Source: Nelumbo lutea | Lineage: Eukaryota > Streptophyta > Magnoliopsida > Proteales > Nelumbonaceae | NCBI GenBank assembly: GCA_022828595.1 | Contig: JAKGHH010000005.1 | Coordinates: 60,941,655-61,005,654, forward strand | Length of the DNA: 64,000 nt | Reading direction: 5' to 3' | In this document: one piece after another, positions 40,559 to 52,261 of the stretch | How positions within the stretch are numbered: the first letter of the stretch is position 1 | Layout of the letters: each line of letters starts with the position of its first letter | Made by a program: the position numbers and the translations under genes | Notes under the pieces: generated by a model | The model's database searches: none | What the model was told of the DNA's origin: nothing | What the model saw: the letters and a program-made list of their open reading frames with translations, nothing else

Positions 40559-42656
40559 CTATTGTTTTTGACTTTGATCATCTTCTTCAAGTGAAACATC
40601 AGGTATATTGTCATGACCTCCTTTGTCTTGTAATCTATTTTCAGCATCCAACCAATTTTTAAAGTAAATGAATATCTCTAGACTTTTATCATTCATATAG
40701 CTTCTCTTGTTGTCCAAAACCCTAGTAGTTGCACTAAAACAAGACTTCAATAGAACTGTAGACATTGGAGGGAATAATAGACCACATGCTATGGTGGTGG
40801 GAACTAGATAATTTTTTGCAGGTTCACTCCATTAGGCTAAAATATCAAAATCTTTTATTACATCTGAGGTCAAAGAAGAATCACTTATGATAGAAAAATT
40901 TGCTTATAAATAAAAATTAAGTTAAGTAAATGAACTTGTTGTCGAGATAGTGGATTTCCGCCTCTTACTTATTAGATAAAAATGATTTTCATTTCCACTA
41001 TTAGACTTAAGTTCAAAAGTGGAAGATGCAACTATACAAGTTGTAGAATTTTTATTATTCCATATTATTTCAAATTCATATAAACTGTACATTTCAAATA
41101 ATAAGCTATTAATTTATTATTTTTTATTTCCAATTTCAATATTCATATTTTCATAATATGTTTCAAGTAAAATATCTAAACCATCTTTCGTAATCGTAGG
41201 ATCTAATATTGTAGTTAAGCAATAAAGAAGAGAAATGTTCTTCCAATAATTTTTAAATTTATTTTCCATTATTTTAACAATTTTAAATTTATTTTCCAAT
41301 AATTTTGCAAAACAATCACTAATTATCATTAATTGATAAGCTAAATAACAACTAGTTGGATAATAAACACCTGATAATTCATTAGTTGCATCATTAAAAT
41401 GTTTTAAAAAAATCTCTTATACAAATTGTCATTTCCCAATCTTCCTCAAATATAATATCAATAGGCATTTTGGCATTATAAGAATCACTAACAATTTGTT
41501 TGTGAGAAATACAACTTTCTAACATAGCATAGGTAGAATTTCATCTATGTTTAACATCTAATATAAATTGTTTATATTTTAAACTATGATTTTGACATAA
41601 ATATTTAAATTATTGTTTTCTTACTCCAGAACTCTTAATATATATATAATATAATTTCTAATTTTAGAAATATGAGTAGAAATAATATTTAAAGCATCCT
41701 AAATACATAAATTTATGATGTGACATGCACATCTAATATGAAATAATTTACCATTTAAACATAGTTTAATTGAGATTTTAAAATATTTATTGTTGAATCA
41801 TTATTATTAGCATTATCAAAACTAATAGAAAATAATTTATTGCCAATTCAATAAGCATGTACAATATTTAAAATACTTGCATCAATAGTTGGGCTAGTAT
41901 GTGGCCATTCAAGCCTAGTAAAACTGAATATTTTTTATTTAAAATCCAAATTTCATCAATAAAATGACCATTAACATAAATGTAATTTATGTTAAAATTA
42001 GAAGTCTAAATATCAGAAGAAATTGTAACTTTAGAATTAAGATTTGATAACATATAAATTAAATTTTGTTTATATGAATAAAATTTTTTTAAAGCATTTG
42101 ATCTAATAGTATTCCTAGAAGCTTTTTTAAATTGTGGATTTATAGAATTAGGTAACCATTTTTCAAGTTTAGTATCTTCTGTTAACAAAAATGGTTGTTC
42201 AGCATGTATAATGTATTTTTCTAATTCTTGCATCGTTTTTTCTTGAGAATATTTAAAAGTGCCAAACCCCACCCAATTTGTGTTTTTGTTGTTTGATTGT
42301 TTTTCTCCATTCTTCTTCTTCTTCTTCTTCTTCTTCTTCATGGGTGAGCAAATGTCTACCCAAATGGCCAGAACCACCCATGCTACAATAGTTAAAGTCT
42401 TTCTTACATTTTGGGCAAGCAATTTTTTTTTTTCATTCCTCTAAACCTCATCTACATTAAATATTTTCTGAACCGGGCTAATCAACTTAGTGACCTTTTT
42501 CTTTCCCTTAGTATCAGTAATAGGGGTGGAAGTTTCAACAATATCAATAGCATCCATATTGGTGCTAACACTACTATGTTACAACTGAATATCGTTGACA
42601 TTGAACATGTTGGGGAATTGGTTTTGGGAGGAATCAACCATTTTTTTAAATTCTAA
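40559..42656 (-). pseudogene. Degenerate hAT transposase (BED, DUF4413-like, hAT dimerisation)
   Basis: On the minus strand, from the 5' end: an acidic/polar N-terminus (MVDSSQNQFPNMF, about 42650); a BED-type zinc finger at about 42435-42342 (CPKCKKDF...GHLGRHLLTH, C2H2 spacing kept); a poly-Glu run encoded by a (CTT)n tract; a broken middle region; a DUF4413-like piece at 41329-41117 (NYWKNISLLYCLTTILDPT); and the C-terminal hAT dimerisation segment at 40765-40600 (LLKSCFSATTRVLDNKRS..SLEIFIYFKNWL). Many stops and frame shifts lie between the pieces, so no active protein is expected. Its former role was cut-and-paste transposition of hAT elements with 8-bp duplications. Confidence 0.85.
42311..42339. 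repeat. (CTT)n microsatellite encoding poly-Glu in the hAT remnant
   Basis: About ten TTC units; on the minus strand GAA repeats giving a glutamate run right after the BED finger. Probably expanded after the gene died. Confidence 0.9.
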
Positions 42657-43355
42657 AAAAATAAAAATTAATTTAATTGCACTTACCCGGAATGCCGGTT
42701 TGAAATCCAAACTTGATTTCAATGGTTGAAACCTTTTAACTCCAAGAGAATATGAGAGATTGAAACTTGAGATACTTGAGCTATTGAACAAGCCTTATTC
42801 TTGTTGAAAGTTTAACAAAGTTGAGAATTGGAGAATTAGAGAATATATGAGAAATTGAGACTTAAGAGAGTATGAGAACTAGATAAGAGATTAAGAGAAT
42901 TGTTGAATTGGTGTAATGAGAATGGTGGAGGATAGGATTATTTATAGGAATTGAAAATAATTCAATTGCCCAAAATACCCTAAAAATAGCCATTTTTTAG
43001 TTGTTGATGGGTATTTTGGTCATTGTAAAGTTATTTATCACTTTACCTAAAATGCCCCCCCAAACTAGCTGTTATATAGTTATTAGGGGCATTTGTATCA
43101 TTATTTCTCCCAAAAAACTAAATTATATAAATACTCTCATATATGGTTATTTATAACTGTTAGGAGTACTTCTATAAAATTACACCCCAAAAAGTTGAAA
43201 CTAGCCATTAGGAACCCCTCAACAGTTAGTTGCTCGGTCCGCTATAGACCCACGAGCTGTGCTGTGCCGGACTGTGGACATAGAACCCCGGGCCCAACAT
43301 GGCCTTAACCATCGTGTTAGGCCTGACACAATCTGATTTACACCTATAATTTTCC

Positions 43356-45151
43356 GTATTAACAAAGCCATATCGTAAGTATCAATGAGAATCAATTGAA
43401 ATCGATACAAACTGGTACCCAATGACATGGAAATTTCCAATCATGAATCGTGTGTCATGGTAAATTGATACAGAATAGTCACTTTCAAGGCTAGGTGGAT
43501 CTCAATTCCCAAACGCCCTCAACACTCGATGAGTCATTTTACGGGCGAAAAACATATAGAACTTAAAATGCTTCAAACTTGTAAAAATGATACGTTGTTT
43601 TGATAATAACTTCGGCCAATTTACGTGAAAAGTAATGAAATATAGTTGATACAAGCTTTTATCTTACAAAAAAGGGTTGATACAAGCCTTTGGATTCTTC
43701 GCCCCGCATGTCATCGTAGTTGGACCCATGAGAAGACAGACTGCAAGGCGAAGGTGGGAATGAATGTCTCATCAGCCCCATCCCAACTTGTCGTGTAGAG
43801 TGAAGCAAAAAGTTGCGTAAGCCAGTTGTTTAATACCATTCCTCATCAATTATTCTTTCATGTAAGGATCAACAGCATAATTAATATTATATTTTATGGC
43901 AAAAGTCTTTGATACGGGAAGATATGATATGGAAAGAGTTTTGATGAATAAAAATATTCATAATTAATAATACAGAATTCGTGGCATGGTTATGGTTTTA
44001 ATTTATTGGTCAATCGTTTTTCGAACCCTATTTTATGATGATTGATAATTTAACAGTTAACACAATGTTTTAAGACTTGGCCTGGATCGGACCGGGCGAT
44101 TGGACCATCAAAATCAAGAACCAGTGGTATTTTTGGGTCCCAATTAAATGACGGTTTTGGTGAATTGGATAGACAAACCACATGGTTAATTGGTAAAGTG
44201 GAGACTTAGTATTCTATTCTGGTTTTTACTCTACTCTCACTCTTAAAATACTGATTTAGCATAGAATTGGTCTGTTTTGAAGAGATCGGATTAAATGAAT
44301 GCAATGACTATAATAGTGGGTTGAGGAACCGATTATAACACTCTACGACAGTCATAAGTTAATTGCTTATGACCCACTCAATCTTTTATTCAGCAATTAT
44401 TGTTGGGTGGAACATTATCGTTCATGATTTTTAAAACTGATTCGGAGAATAAATTGGTCAGGGGTCCAGTTCTTAGGTCGAAACCGTTTAAATCGAACAG
44501 TTGGCCCGTTTTGACAAAAAAAAAATGGTCAAAGCTGTCTGAACAGTCCGAATAAGTAATTGTCTGAATCAGCGATTTATTGACCAAAATCAATGGTTTT
44601 TAACAAAAATCCAATTTTTTTGAGAAAACGGAACCACCAATTCCCAATTTTTCTGCTCTGAACATAGACATTGTATTCAATTAATCCGAATTAATTGTAT
44701 TGAGTATGGGCACCTATGCCTATGTCTAAGTCTAAGGGTATAACTTGCGTCATGTTGAATTGGGAATTTGTCAAATTTTAAATTCTAACGAAAAGCCGAA
44801 TGTAATTGAAATTCTTCGGGCAATCGACATTTGGCCATAAAGTCCCACAATGATACTGGTAAGTTATCATGCCTAAGAAAATGATAAACCAATCAACCTT
44901 TTTTCATAAAACAGAAGACGTTACACAAAACGGGATAGCATGCCCCCAAGAGTCGGGAAAACAAATAGATTTTTCCAAATATATAAGCACAAGAGGCGGG
45001 GGTTAGGGGATAAATTCAGAAATGCGACGTGAGTTAATTTGTTTGCTTCCCCAAAGACATGGTGATAGGAGAGGCGGCGATCAATCTCTTTCACCTCCCA
45101 ACACTCGTCTATGATTGTCAAAAGGTTTCACGGGGGTAGCACGATTCTTTA
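43356..45151. other. Intergenic repeat-rich DNA
   Basis: No supported gene. Contains a partial copy of the CATGGTTTTTAAAA MITE family near 44064-44190 (caatgttttaagact..accgggcg) and another at 44423-44662 (catgatttttaaaactga, then shared blocks 'ggcccgttttgacaaaaa' and 'attgaccaaaatcaatggtttt', but a worn right end). Confidence 0.55.
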
Positions 45152-45442
45152 CAAGGTTATTATAAACGAACGGGACAATGAACCGGTTAAGAATCTGGTT
45201 ATGGTCTGAGTGTTCGAATCCAATTAATGGCCTGTTCCGACAAAAAATAATAAAATTAAAAAAATAAAAAACGGCCAAAATTATTAGATGGTTCAAATGA
45301 TTCAAATGGTTCGATTATCTAATTTATTAATTTATTAATTAAATCAACGATTTTTAACAAAATAATAATTTTGAAGTAAAATAAAATCAATCACCTAACC
45401 AATTCTCAATTTTTCTGATCCGGTCCAGTATTAAAAACCATA
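45152..45442. mobile_element. hAT-type MITE, CATGGTTTTTAAAA family, copy B
   Basis: 291 bp, left caaggttattataaacgaac, right ccggtccagtattaaaaaccata. Flanks attcttta and attctatt match at 6 of 8. Family blocks such as 'aatggcctgttccgacaaaa' and 'caacgatttttaacaaaa' are present. Confidence 0.72.
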
Positions 45443-45920
45443 ATTCTATTCTTTAGGCACTTGCTAACCAATCAACTAGTATTAATTCATTGAGCTATTC
45501 CCAAAAAGTAACTGTTGACTGAAATATTTTTCCGACCATGTCCATGTCCTGTGTTAACAAATTTGGATTCATTAAGCACAAAAGCCGTTCAACAGTCTGT
45601 GGAACCAAACGTAATGCCCCATGCTAGTGGTAAAATATATGTGGCACACACTGAGGAATTAAATTAATGGTTGTAGTCTCATGCATTTTATTACTGATGT
45701 GGAGGGTTATCATTGATTCCACAACTATGCATTCAACTAATCCATATCGTATTTTTTTTTTCCTGACAAATAACCAACTTTGGTTGAATGCTTTAATAAA
45801 TACCCTGAGCTAGCAGGTCACCACCATGATAACATAAATTATGTGCCCATTTACTCGAGAAACATGTGAGTTATTTCTTGTTCTTTTTTGTCTTTTTGTT
45901 CTGAAAATAGTTCTTCTATT

Positions 45921-46411
45921 TAGGGTTGTTCATGGGTCGGGTTGGGTTAATTTATTGGCACTTTTTCAACCGATTTGATCTGGTCGATTCACTTAGAAAT
46001 GAAACCAAAACTGACCCATTACAAAGTAAAACCGATTTGATCGGTTTGGGTCGATTTTGTGAATGATTCTCTCGGTGTAAACAATAAAAGATTCAAGTCT
46101 AACAAAGCAAAGGCTGAATCCCTGGAAATTAAAAATGATTTGATGAATTAAAACTGATATTTTATATATCAGAAATTTTATATAATATTTATATTTCTGA
46201 AATAAAGCTGAAATATATATATATATAAGTTGGTTTGAATCGATTCGATTTTCGGTTTTCATGTGTGAAAACTGAAACCAAACCGAACCATCGGTTTATG
46301 TTTTTTTGTAACCCAAAACCGACCGATTTTAAAGAAAAACCGGCTGACTCAAATTGAATTAGACCGGATTAGTTGGCTTGGTCGGTTTGGGTCTTGTTAT
46401 GAACAGCCCTA
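45921..46411. mobile_element. hAT-like MITE, TAGGGNTGTTCAT-end type
   Basis: 491 bp, left tagggttgttcatgggtcgg, right gaacagcccta (rc tagggctgttcata). Flanks cttctatt and cctccatt match at 6 of 8. The subterminal zones are rich in 'ggtttgggtcg/cgacccaaacc' motifs in both orientations. Non-coding. Confidence 0.78.
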
Positions 46412-47975
46412 CCTCCATTGTTTTTTCCATGTTATTTATTTATTTTTAAGCTTTTTCCCATGCTAATCATGTAGGTTTTCCGTTGCTGTTAGTTAAAGCA
46501 ATTCTCCATATCTTTATCTTTGTGGATGGGAGATTGTTTCCTCGGCATACATGTCAATAATTTGGAGTTGCAATGCGACGGTGATCTTCGATGCATGTTT
46601 TGCAGCCTCATTCTGTATTTATGGCCTACCGTTCCAACACGGCAACACCTACTCTTGACTTCTTTAAGTACTATGCGTCCATGACAACAATACAAATACA
46701 CTTGTCTTGTCGGTGTGCATGCTTCGCCAGTTTCTTCCTGTCCTGTAGCTAGGCAGATTGCCACCCGGCAAATTTGTTTTGGTTATTGTCCCTGTTCTTG
46801 ACTCTAACTAGAAATCAGTTTTCTTTACTTGATGGCGAGCCTAATGGTCTCAACTCTGAAGTCTGAACCTAGTTATAAAAATGCCGTGTTCTAAATTTGA
46901 ATTAGATGCCTTTATTGATTTGAGCTGTGTAAGTTGGAGAGCTTGAATTTGAATTTTAAGTATATATATTATACTATTATTGTTATTGTTGTAAGAGCAA
47001 ATGACTGACGTGAGTCTGTAACTCTCTAATTGTGACTTTGGGGCCTTGATGGAGACTTATTCTGGCCAGTAATGATGATGAAGAAGAAATGTAATCTAAA
47101 ATCATAAAATAAATCAGAAGGAATAATTTGGATTCACAGCCCACAAAAACCTGATTATAAAGAAAGATTAGATTATTTAGATTACTTTTAAGACAGTATG
47201 TCACCTAACTTTATCCTTCTAGGATATGTTGCCACTTGCCATTACACTTTTGTTCCTTAACGATAACGACAATTTCTCTCTCTCTCTCTCATTTTGATTA
47301 GGCGCTTACTGCTTAGCCCGAACATTGTTTTTGGACCTTTCGATGTTGGTAATAAATTTCAAATAATTACAGAAAGCCACCCTTTTCTCTATAATCTAGA
47401 TTTTTACTTAGTTATTAATGGGGTCATCAATAATAAACTGAAAAATACGGACAGGCTTAATATAGATTTCGAATTTTACTGTAGATTTATAAATATTCAA
47501 AATGTCAAAAACCTTCATTTTATACATTAATACTCGTTCATAAATCGGCGTCAAATACGAATTAACACTTATCCTAATTATACTTTGGGCTTAAAAATTC
47601 TGATGAACCGTCATCATCAGAATTTTACCGTACATTTATAAATAGTCACGATTATCAATTTGTTTATTTCAGACCAACCATTCATTCAAGGTGTTAAAAG
47701 ATGAATGTTTGTTCAGAAACAGAAGGCAGCATTTTCAGGAAGGACAGAAGGACATGAATCACTATTATCTAGATAGGTTCTCCTCTTGGACGATCACAAA
47801 AATATATGTCTCTCTCTCTCTTATATATTTATATACCGTCTAAAATGGTTCTTGTAAATTGTTCACGTGGGAAATGCGTTAAGGTGCTTCTTGACCATAA
47901 ATTAGAGGACTATTTTTTTTATTTATTTTGAGTGGTGGTAAACTGGTAATAAATTTAAGGTTAAATTACAGGCAC
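46412..47975. other. Intergenic, no gene recognised
   Basis: A 91-codon minus-strand frame at 46764-46489 is rich in Cys, Arg and Lys but has no signal peptide or known motif. Short (TC)n runs at about 47271-47290 and 47809-47821. Nothing else supportable. Confidence 0.45.
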
Positions 47976-48637
47976 TAGAGGTGTCAAATGGACTGAATTT
48001 GGTCCCATCCGATCCAGTACAATGTGAGTACATTACAAATGGATCAGGCATGGTTTTCAAAATCAGACTGGACTGGACGGTCAGATCAGAGAAATCGGGA
48101 ACCAGTCTAAAACAGGATTTTTGTCAAAAAATATTGATTTGGTCAATAAACTATTGACTCAGACGTTCAAACCATTTGAGCCGTTCAACAGTTTTGATCA
48201 TTTTTTTAATTTTTTTATTAAAATGGGCTAACCGTTTGACCGGAAACTGGACTCCTAACCAGTTCGTTATTCATGTTGGTTTTAAAAACCTTGGGATCAG
48301 GTCCAATCCAATGAATATTTTGGACCTGTTCAATTCAATGTCTGGATCATCAAATCTATTCATATTTGTTTTGATTTAGATTGGTTCTAATTAATCCAAA
48401 TATGGTCCATTGATACCCATATTCTTATTTTGTATAAATAGACCTGATATTGATTCAATCCAACCCAAACCAATATAGATTCATTAGGAATGAACCAGGT
48501 CCAAACCAATCCAATAAATACTTTAGACTACTAAGTATGAATTGGTACAAAATATGTCTTGTTGGTCCGTCCAATCTGTTGAAATTGAATTTAGTTTGAA
48601 CTGATTCCAACCCAAAACTGGTCCATTGACACCCCTA
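47976..48637. mobile_element. hAT-like MITE, TAGGGGTGTCAA-end type, split by another MITE
   Basis: Left tagaggtgtcaaatggactg, right ggtccattgacacccta-type end (rc taggggtgtcaatggacc). Interior rich in 'ggtccaatccaa / ttggattgg' motifs. It is interrupted at 48049-48293 by a CATGG-family copy with an exact 8-bp duplication. Its own target duplication is not clear. Confidence 0.75.
48049..48293. mobile_element. hAT-type MITE, CATGGTTTTTAAAA family, copy C
   Basis: 245 bp, left catggttttcaaaatcagac, right gttggttttaaaaaccttg, flanked by an exact 8-bp duplication ggatcagg (48041-48048 and 48294-48301). Inserted inside the larger MITE 47976-48637. Confidence 0.93.
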
Positions 48638-48908
48638 CCTGTACTTAACATATCTTTGGCACCTGAAATTTTATTTGACACAGTAAATCGGATTTATTCC
48701 ACACAGAGCAATAGTACATCTCAGCCTAATAAAGACCCCCTTGTAATTCTAGATTCCATTATTTTGCCTTGTTTAAATGGGGTCATCGGTGAGAATAAAA
48801 TTACCAAATTGTCCATGCAAGATTCCAAGGTTCTATTGGCTGCCAGCAACAATGGTCGAAATTACCATTTTTAAGCACAACATTTCAAGATCAACTGCTC
48901 GTTTAAAG

Positions 48909-49187
48909 CATGGTTTTTAAAAACGACATAGATATTGAACCGGTTAGGGGTTCGGTTATTGGGTCGAATAATCCGATTGTTCGAATTGAACGATTGATCT
49001 GTTTTGACAAAAAATTAAAAAATAATTAAAACCGTTCGAATGATTAATCACTTAAGTCAACGGTTTGCTGACCAAAATCAATGGCTTGGGGCAAGTTTTC
49101 GGTTTTGGAGAAAATCGAAACCAAATCTGACTGATTCCTAGTTTTTTTGGTCCAACCATCCGGTCCGGTCCGATTTTAAAAACCATG
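48909..49187. mobile_element. hAT-type MITE, CATGGTTTTTAAAA family, copy D (best preserved)
   Basis: 279 bp with perfect 14-bp ends catggtttttaaaa / ttttaaaaaccatg and an exact 8-bp duplication gtttaaag (48901-48908 and 49188-49195). The conserved interior (gaccggtt, tgttttgacaaaaa, gctgaccaaaatcaatgg, ccggtccggtccg) defines the family. Confidence 0.95.
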
Positions 49188-49195
49188 GTTTAAAG

Positions 49196-50706
49196 CGTTA
49201 ATATAATAAAGATGAATTGATTGCTCAGCAACACTTCGATAGAGGGCATGAGTTGCTACCGGCCTTTCCTAAAAGAAATGTGATGTTATTCTAAGCAAAT
49301 AAAAATTCTGTACACTTTGAAAGCATGGGATCCCGCCATATATTGGGAACAATCTTTCCATAAATTTAACATAAATATAGGGATATATTCTCAATGTGCA
49401 GTTAAATGCTATATGAGCAGAATTTTTGTTGGCAAGAGTTTCGAGCTGAAAAATACAAAATGGCCCCTAAAAATTAAGGATAGTTTGGTGTTTTAAAAAT
49501 GTCAAAAAAAAAAAAAAGAAAAAGAAAAAAAGAAAAGAAAACCGCAAACAACAATGACATGGGGATGTTTTATGTAATTAATTCATAGAGAGTAGAGAAT
49601 GGTAACAATAGGGGCAAAGTTCAAAAAAATTCAGAAATATAAGGGGGCTTTGCATATAGCACAGTTGTAGCGGGGTAAGTATTATAATTCCTCAAATATA
49701 GGTGGGTATTTGTAATTTACCCTACATTTAAATTCATTAGGATGTTGAGATGTATGTACCAGAGTTTTGTCTTGGCTTCCTGTTGTGCCACCAACTAACT
49801 GTAGTGCTACATAAGTGGTCTCTCTGATTAATCAATCCAATGGACTAATAAATTTAATTTACTCAACCTGAGCAAGCATTGTATATACTATTCCACTGTT
49901 GTTATCGGTCCCCGCATTTGTCCACTAATCCGTTCAATCACTCCAATGTCAGCTGGTATAATTGACTGGACCCTTCTAGATGATCGCTACCTGAGGACTA
50001 AGCGACGCGCATTAGGTAGAGACTGCCTGCTTGCATGCTTGGACACCGTTGATGTGATGTGACTAATCCATTTCTCTAATATATTTCAAGTCACCACAGC
50101 TGTGCTTTGAAAGCTAATCTGCTACTTAATGACTGCTACGCTATGTGCCCATGCAGCTATGACTATGACTACGCCTTCTTCAAGAATGTACGCTATCAAA
50201 ATGGGCTGGGCTCGTAGCTTGAGAGCCCATTCGGTCCAAAGTCGTCTGTCTGTCATGACTCATGACGTATATGGGAGACCAGAGAGCGATAGATTAATTA
50301 CCAAATTCAACAGATAATAATGATCCTCATGGATGATGACCATGTAGATTCAATGATCTCGATCATCGCTTTGGGTTTTCATCAGGTGGGTGGATCCCCC
50401 TTAATCTTGAATTCACATCTCCTCCGCACAAGAGGCTGCCCGACAATGTCCCACAGCACATCTTCCCCGTGTATTAAGAGCATCTCCTGATTTCCTTAAT
50501 TAATTTTTGTGCCGTCAGGGGAGGAAAGCCTTAACCCTAAGGTGATCAGTTAGGCTTCGTTTGTTTGTGATGTTATTTATATTGATCCGAAAATATGGAT
50601 ATGCAAAATTGACTCTAGTTATCGTGTGCATCTCCCCATACAGCTCTAATAACTACAAAGACTTACCAAACAGCACCAGAGAAGAGGACGAATCATTCTT
50701 CACAAC
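49196..50706. other. Intergenic, no gene seen
   Basis: No coding signal. Purine-rich A/G run near 49505-49545. At 50411-50492 lies one arm of the inverted repeat found complete at 52127-52261. Confidence 0.45.
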
Positions 50707-50829
50707 TAGGGGTGCAAGTTGGGTTGGTCAAAGTTAACAGTTTACACTATTTTTGGGTTAGGGCTTCGGGTTGGGCCCATTGAAAATTTGACAAAATCCC
50801 AACCCTAACCCACAAAAGTTGCACCTCTA
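50707..50829. mobile_element. hAT-type MITE, TAGGGGTG-end family, 123 bp
   Basis: Ends taggggtgcaagttgggttg / acccacaaaagttgcacctcta, flanked by the exact 8-bp duplication ttcacaac (50699-50706 and 50830-50837). A compact, clean copy that ties the TAGGGGTG family to hAT-size target duplications. Confidence 0.94.
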
Positions 50830-50837
50830 TTCACAAC

Positions 50838-52126
50838 CAATCTCTTAATTTCCACTCCCATGCCATTTCTTCACTTTGCAATCTCCAATTCCCAAACCCA
50901 AAATGGTAATAATTTGACTCCCTTTCAAGTGTGGTCAGGATTTTGCAATTAGTCTTTGTTCTATTGTCTGTTTAAAGTGTGGAACATATTTTTAATGTAG
51001 ATGGTTAACACTAGGAAAAATCTTTCAGCATGCTCTTACTGCAGTCTACCTTAGAGCTACAATCAAACCAAGCTTTAATTGAACACTAGCGGGGACCTAT
51101 GTGGTGCATGAGATTTGTTAAGAAAAGTGAAATAATAGAAATAAATAATAGTAAACGTATGTAGCTATTTTACAAAAGTAATATGCTCTAATAATACATT
51201 GTCCATACAATTTATGGTATTTCCATTAATTTCTAAAAATTGTCATATTTTCAGAAATTTTGATAATATACTTTTGGTAATTAAATGTAATTTTCTACTA
51301 ATTTATGATATTTTTGGTAATTTTTTACTAATTTGTGAAAATTTTGGTAATTAAATGTAATTTTCTAATTTAAATATAAATTCGGTAATTGTGAAAAATT
51401 AGTTAACTATTGATAATTTTGTGGTATTTCCATTAATTTTTGAAAATTGTCATATTTTCAGAAATATTGGTAATTAAATGTAATTTGAATACTAATTGTG
51501 ACAATTTTTGTTAATATGTTACTGCTAAATACTGCTAAATGTGACAGTTGTGACATTTTGTTAAATTTTCTACTAATTGTGACAATTTTTGTTAATTTTT
51601 CTACTGATATAATCGTTGATAACCATTAATTTATTTATAACTTCAATTGTATTTAAATATATTTATCTGTATAGTTAATGCTAAATATAGTTTAAATATA
51701 ATTACAATTAAATAAAATTTAATTGTTAAAATAAGTATAGAATAATTTAACAATAATTCGAAAATTAATGGTTATTTATGTTGAATTTTGGTAATCTATC
51801 ATATATATTGGAAATAGTGTTAATTTATTTTTGGTAATTTTTTGGATACTTTTTGGTCTTACATGTAAGTTTCTGTTATTGATAGCTTAAATTATATTTA
51901 AATATATAATTCAAATTAAAAACTTAATTTAAATATAGATTACTGTCAGTTTAAAAATTGATTATATTAGTTACCGTACCAAATATAATATAAATGTAAA
52001 ACCATAAATTATTTAAAATAATAATTATTTTGTCAATATAAATTAAGTACAATAGTATATGGTTATTTATTTTAATTACTATATTTTTAAATAATCGAAC
52101 TTGATTAGGCCTGATTCAAGTTGAGA
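50838..52126. other. AT-rich intergenic DNA with degenerate internal repeats
   Basis: 51200-52090 is strongly AT-rich. A block beginning tggtatttccattaattt at 51215 recurs at 51422 (spacing 207), and 'ttttggtaattaaatgtaat' is present several times between 51270 and 51480. No protein or RNA gene recognised. Confidence 0.6.
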
Positions 52127-52261
52127 TCACATCTCAGCCCCACAACACATCACCGCCGTGTATTGGAAATATCTCCCGATAATAATACCAATTCCGATGA
52201 TATCATCATTGGGAGATGTTCTCAATACAAGGCGGGAATGTGCTGTGGGGCGGAAATGTGA
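52127..52261. repeat. 135-bp inverted repeat (MITE-like)
   Basis: Arms of about 54 bp: 52127-52180 and 52208-52261 are imperfect reverse complements (left tcacatctcagccccacaac, right gtgctgtggggcggaaatgt), with a short AT-rich loop. A solo arm lies at 50411-50492. Confidence 0.78.

Larger units (their letters stand above)
39499..43347 (-). mobile_element. Decayed autonomous-type hAT transposon, 3.85 kb
   Basis: Ends atagaggtgtaaa (left) and tttacacctat (right) are inverted repeats. They are flanked by atttttcc (39491-39498) and aattttcc (43348-43355), 7 of 8 matching, as expected for hAT. The minus strand carries remnants of a plant hAT transposase in the correct order: BED zinc finger, middle domain, C-terminal dimerisation domain. 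Another MITE (39648-40072) is inserted near its 3' end. The subterminal zones are GC-rich ('gggcc', 'ccatgcc') unlike the AT-rich core. Confidence 0.82.

Noticed and set aside
46489..46764. Cys/Arg-rich 91-codon frame as a possible small peptide gene
   Set aside because: No signal peptide, no known cysteine spacing, no promoter or splice context seen; kept only as a note.
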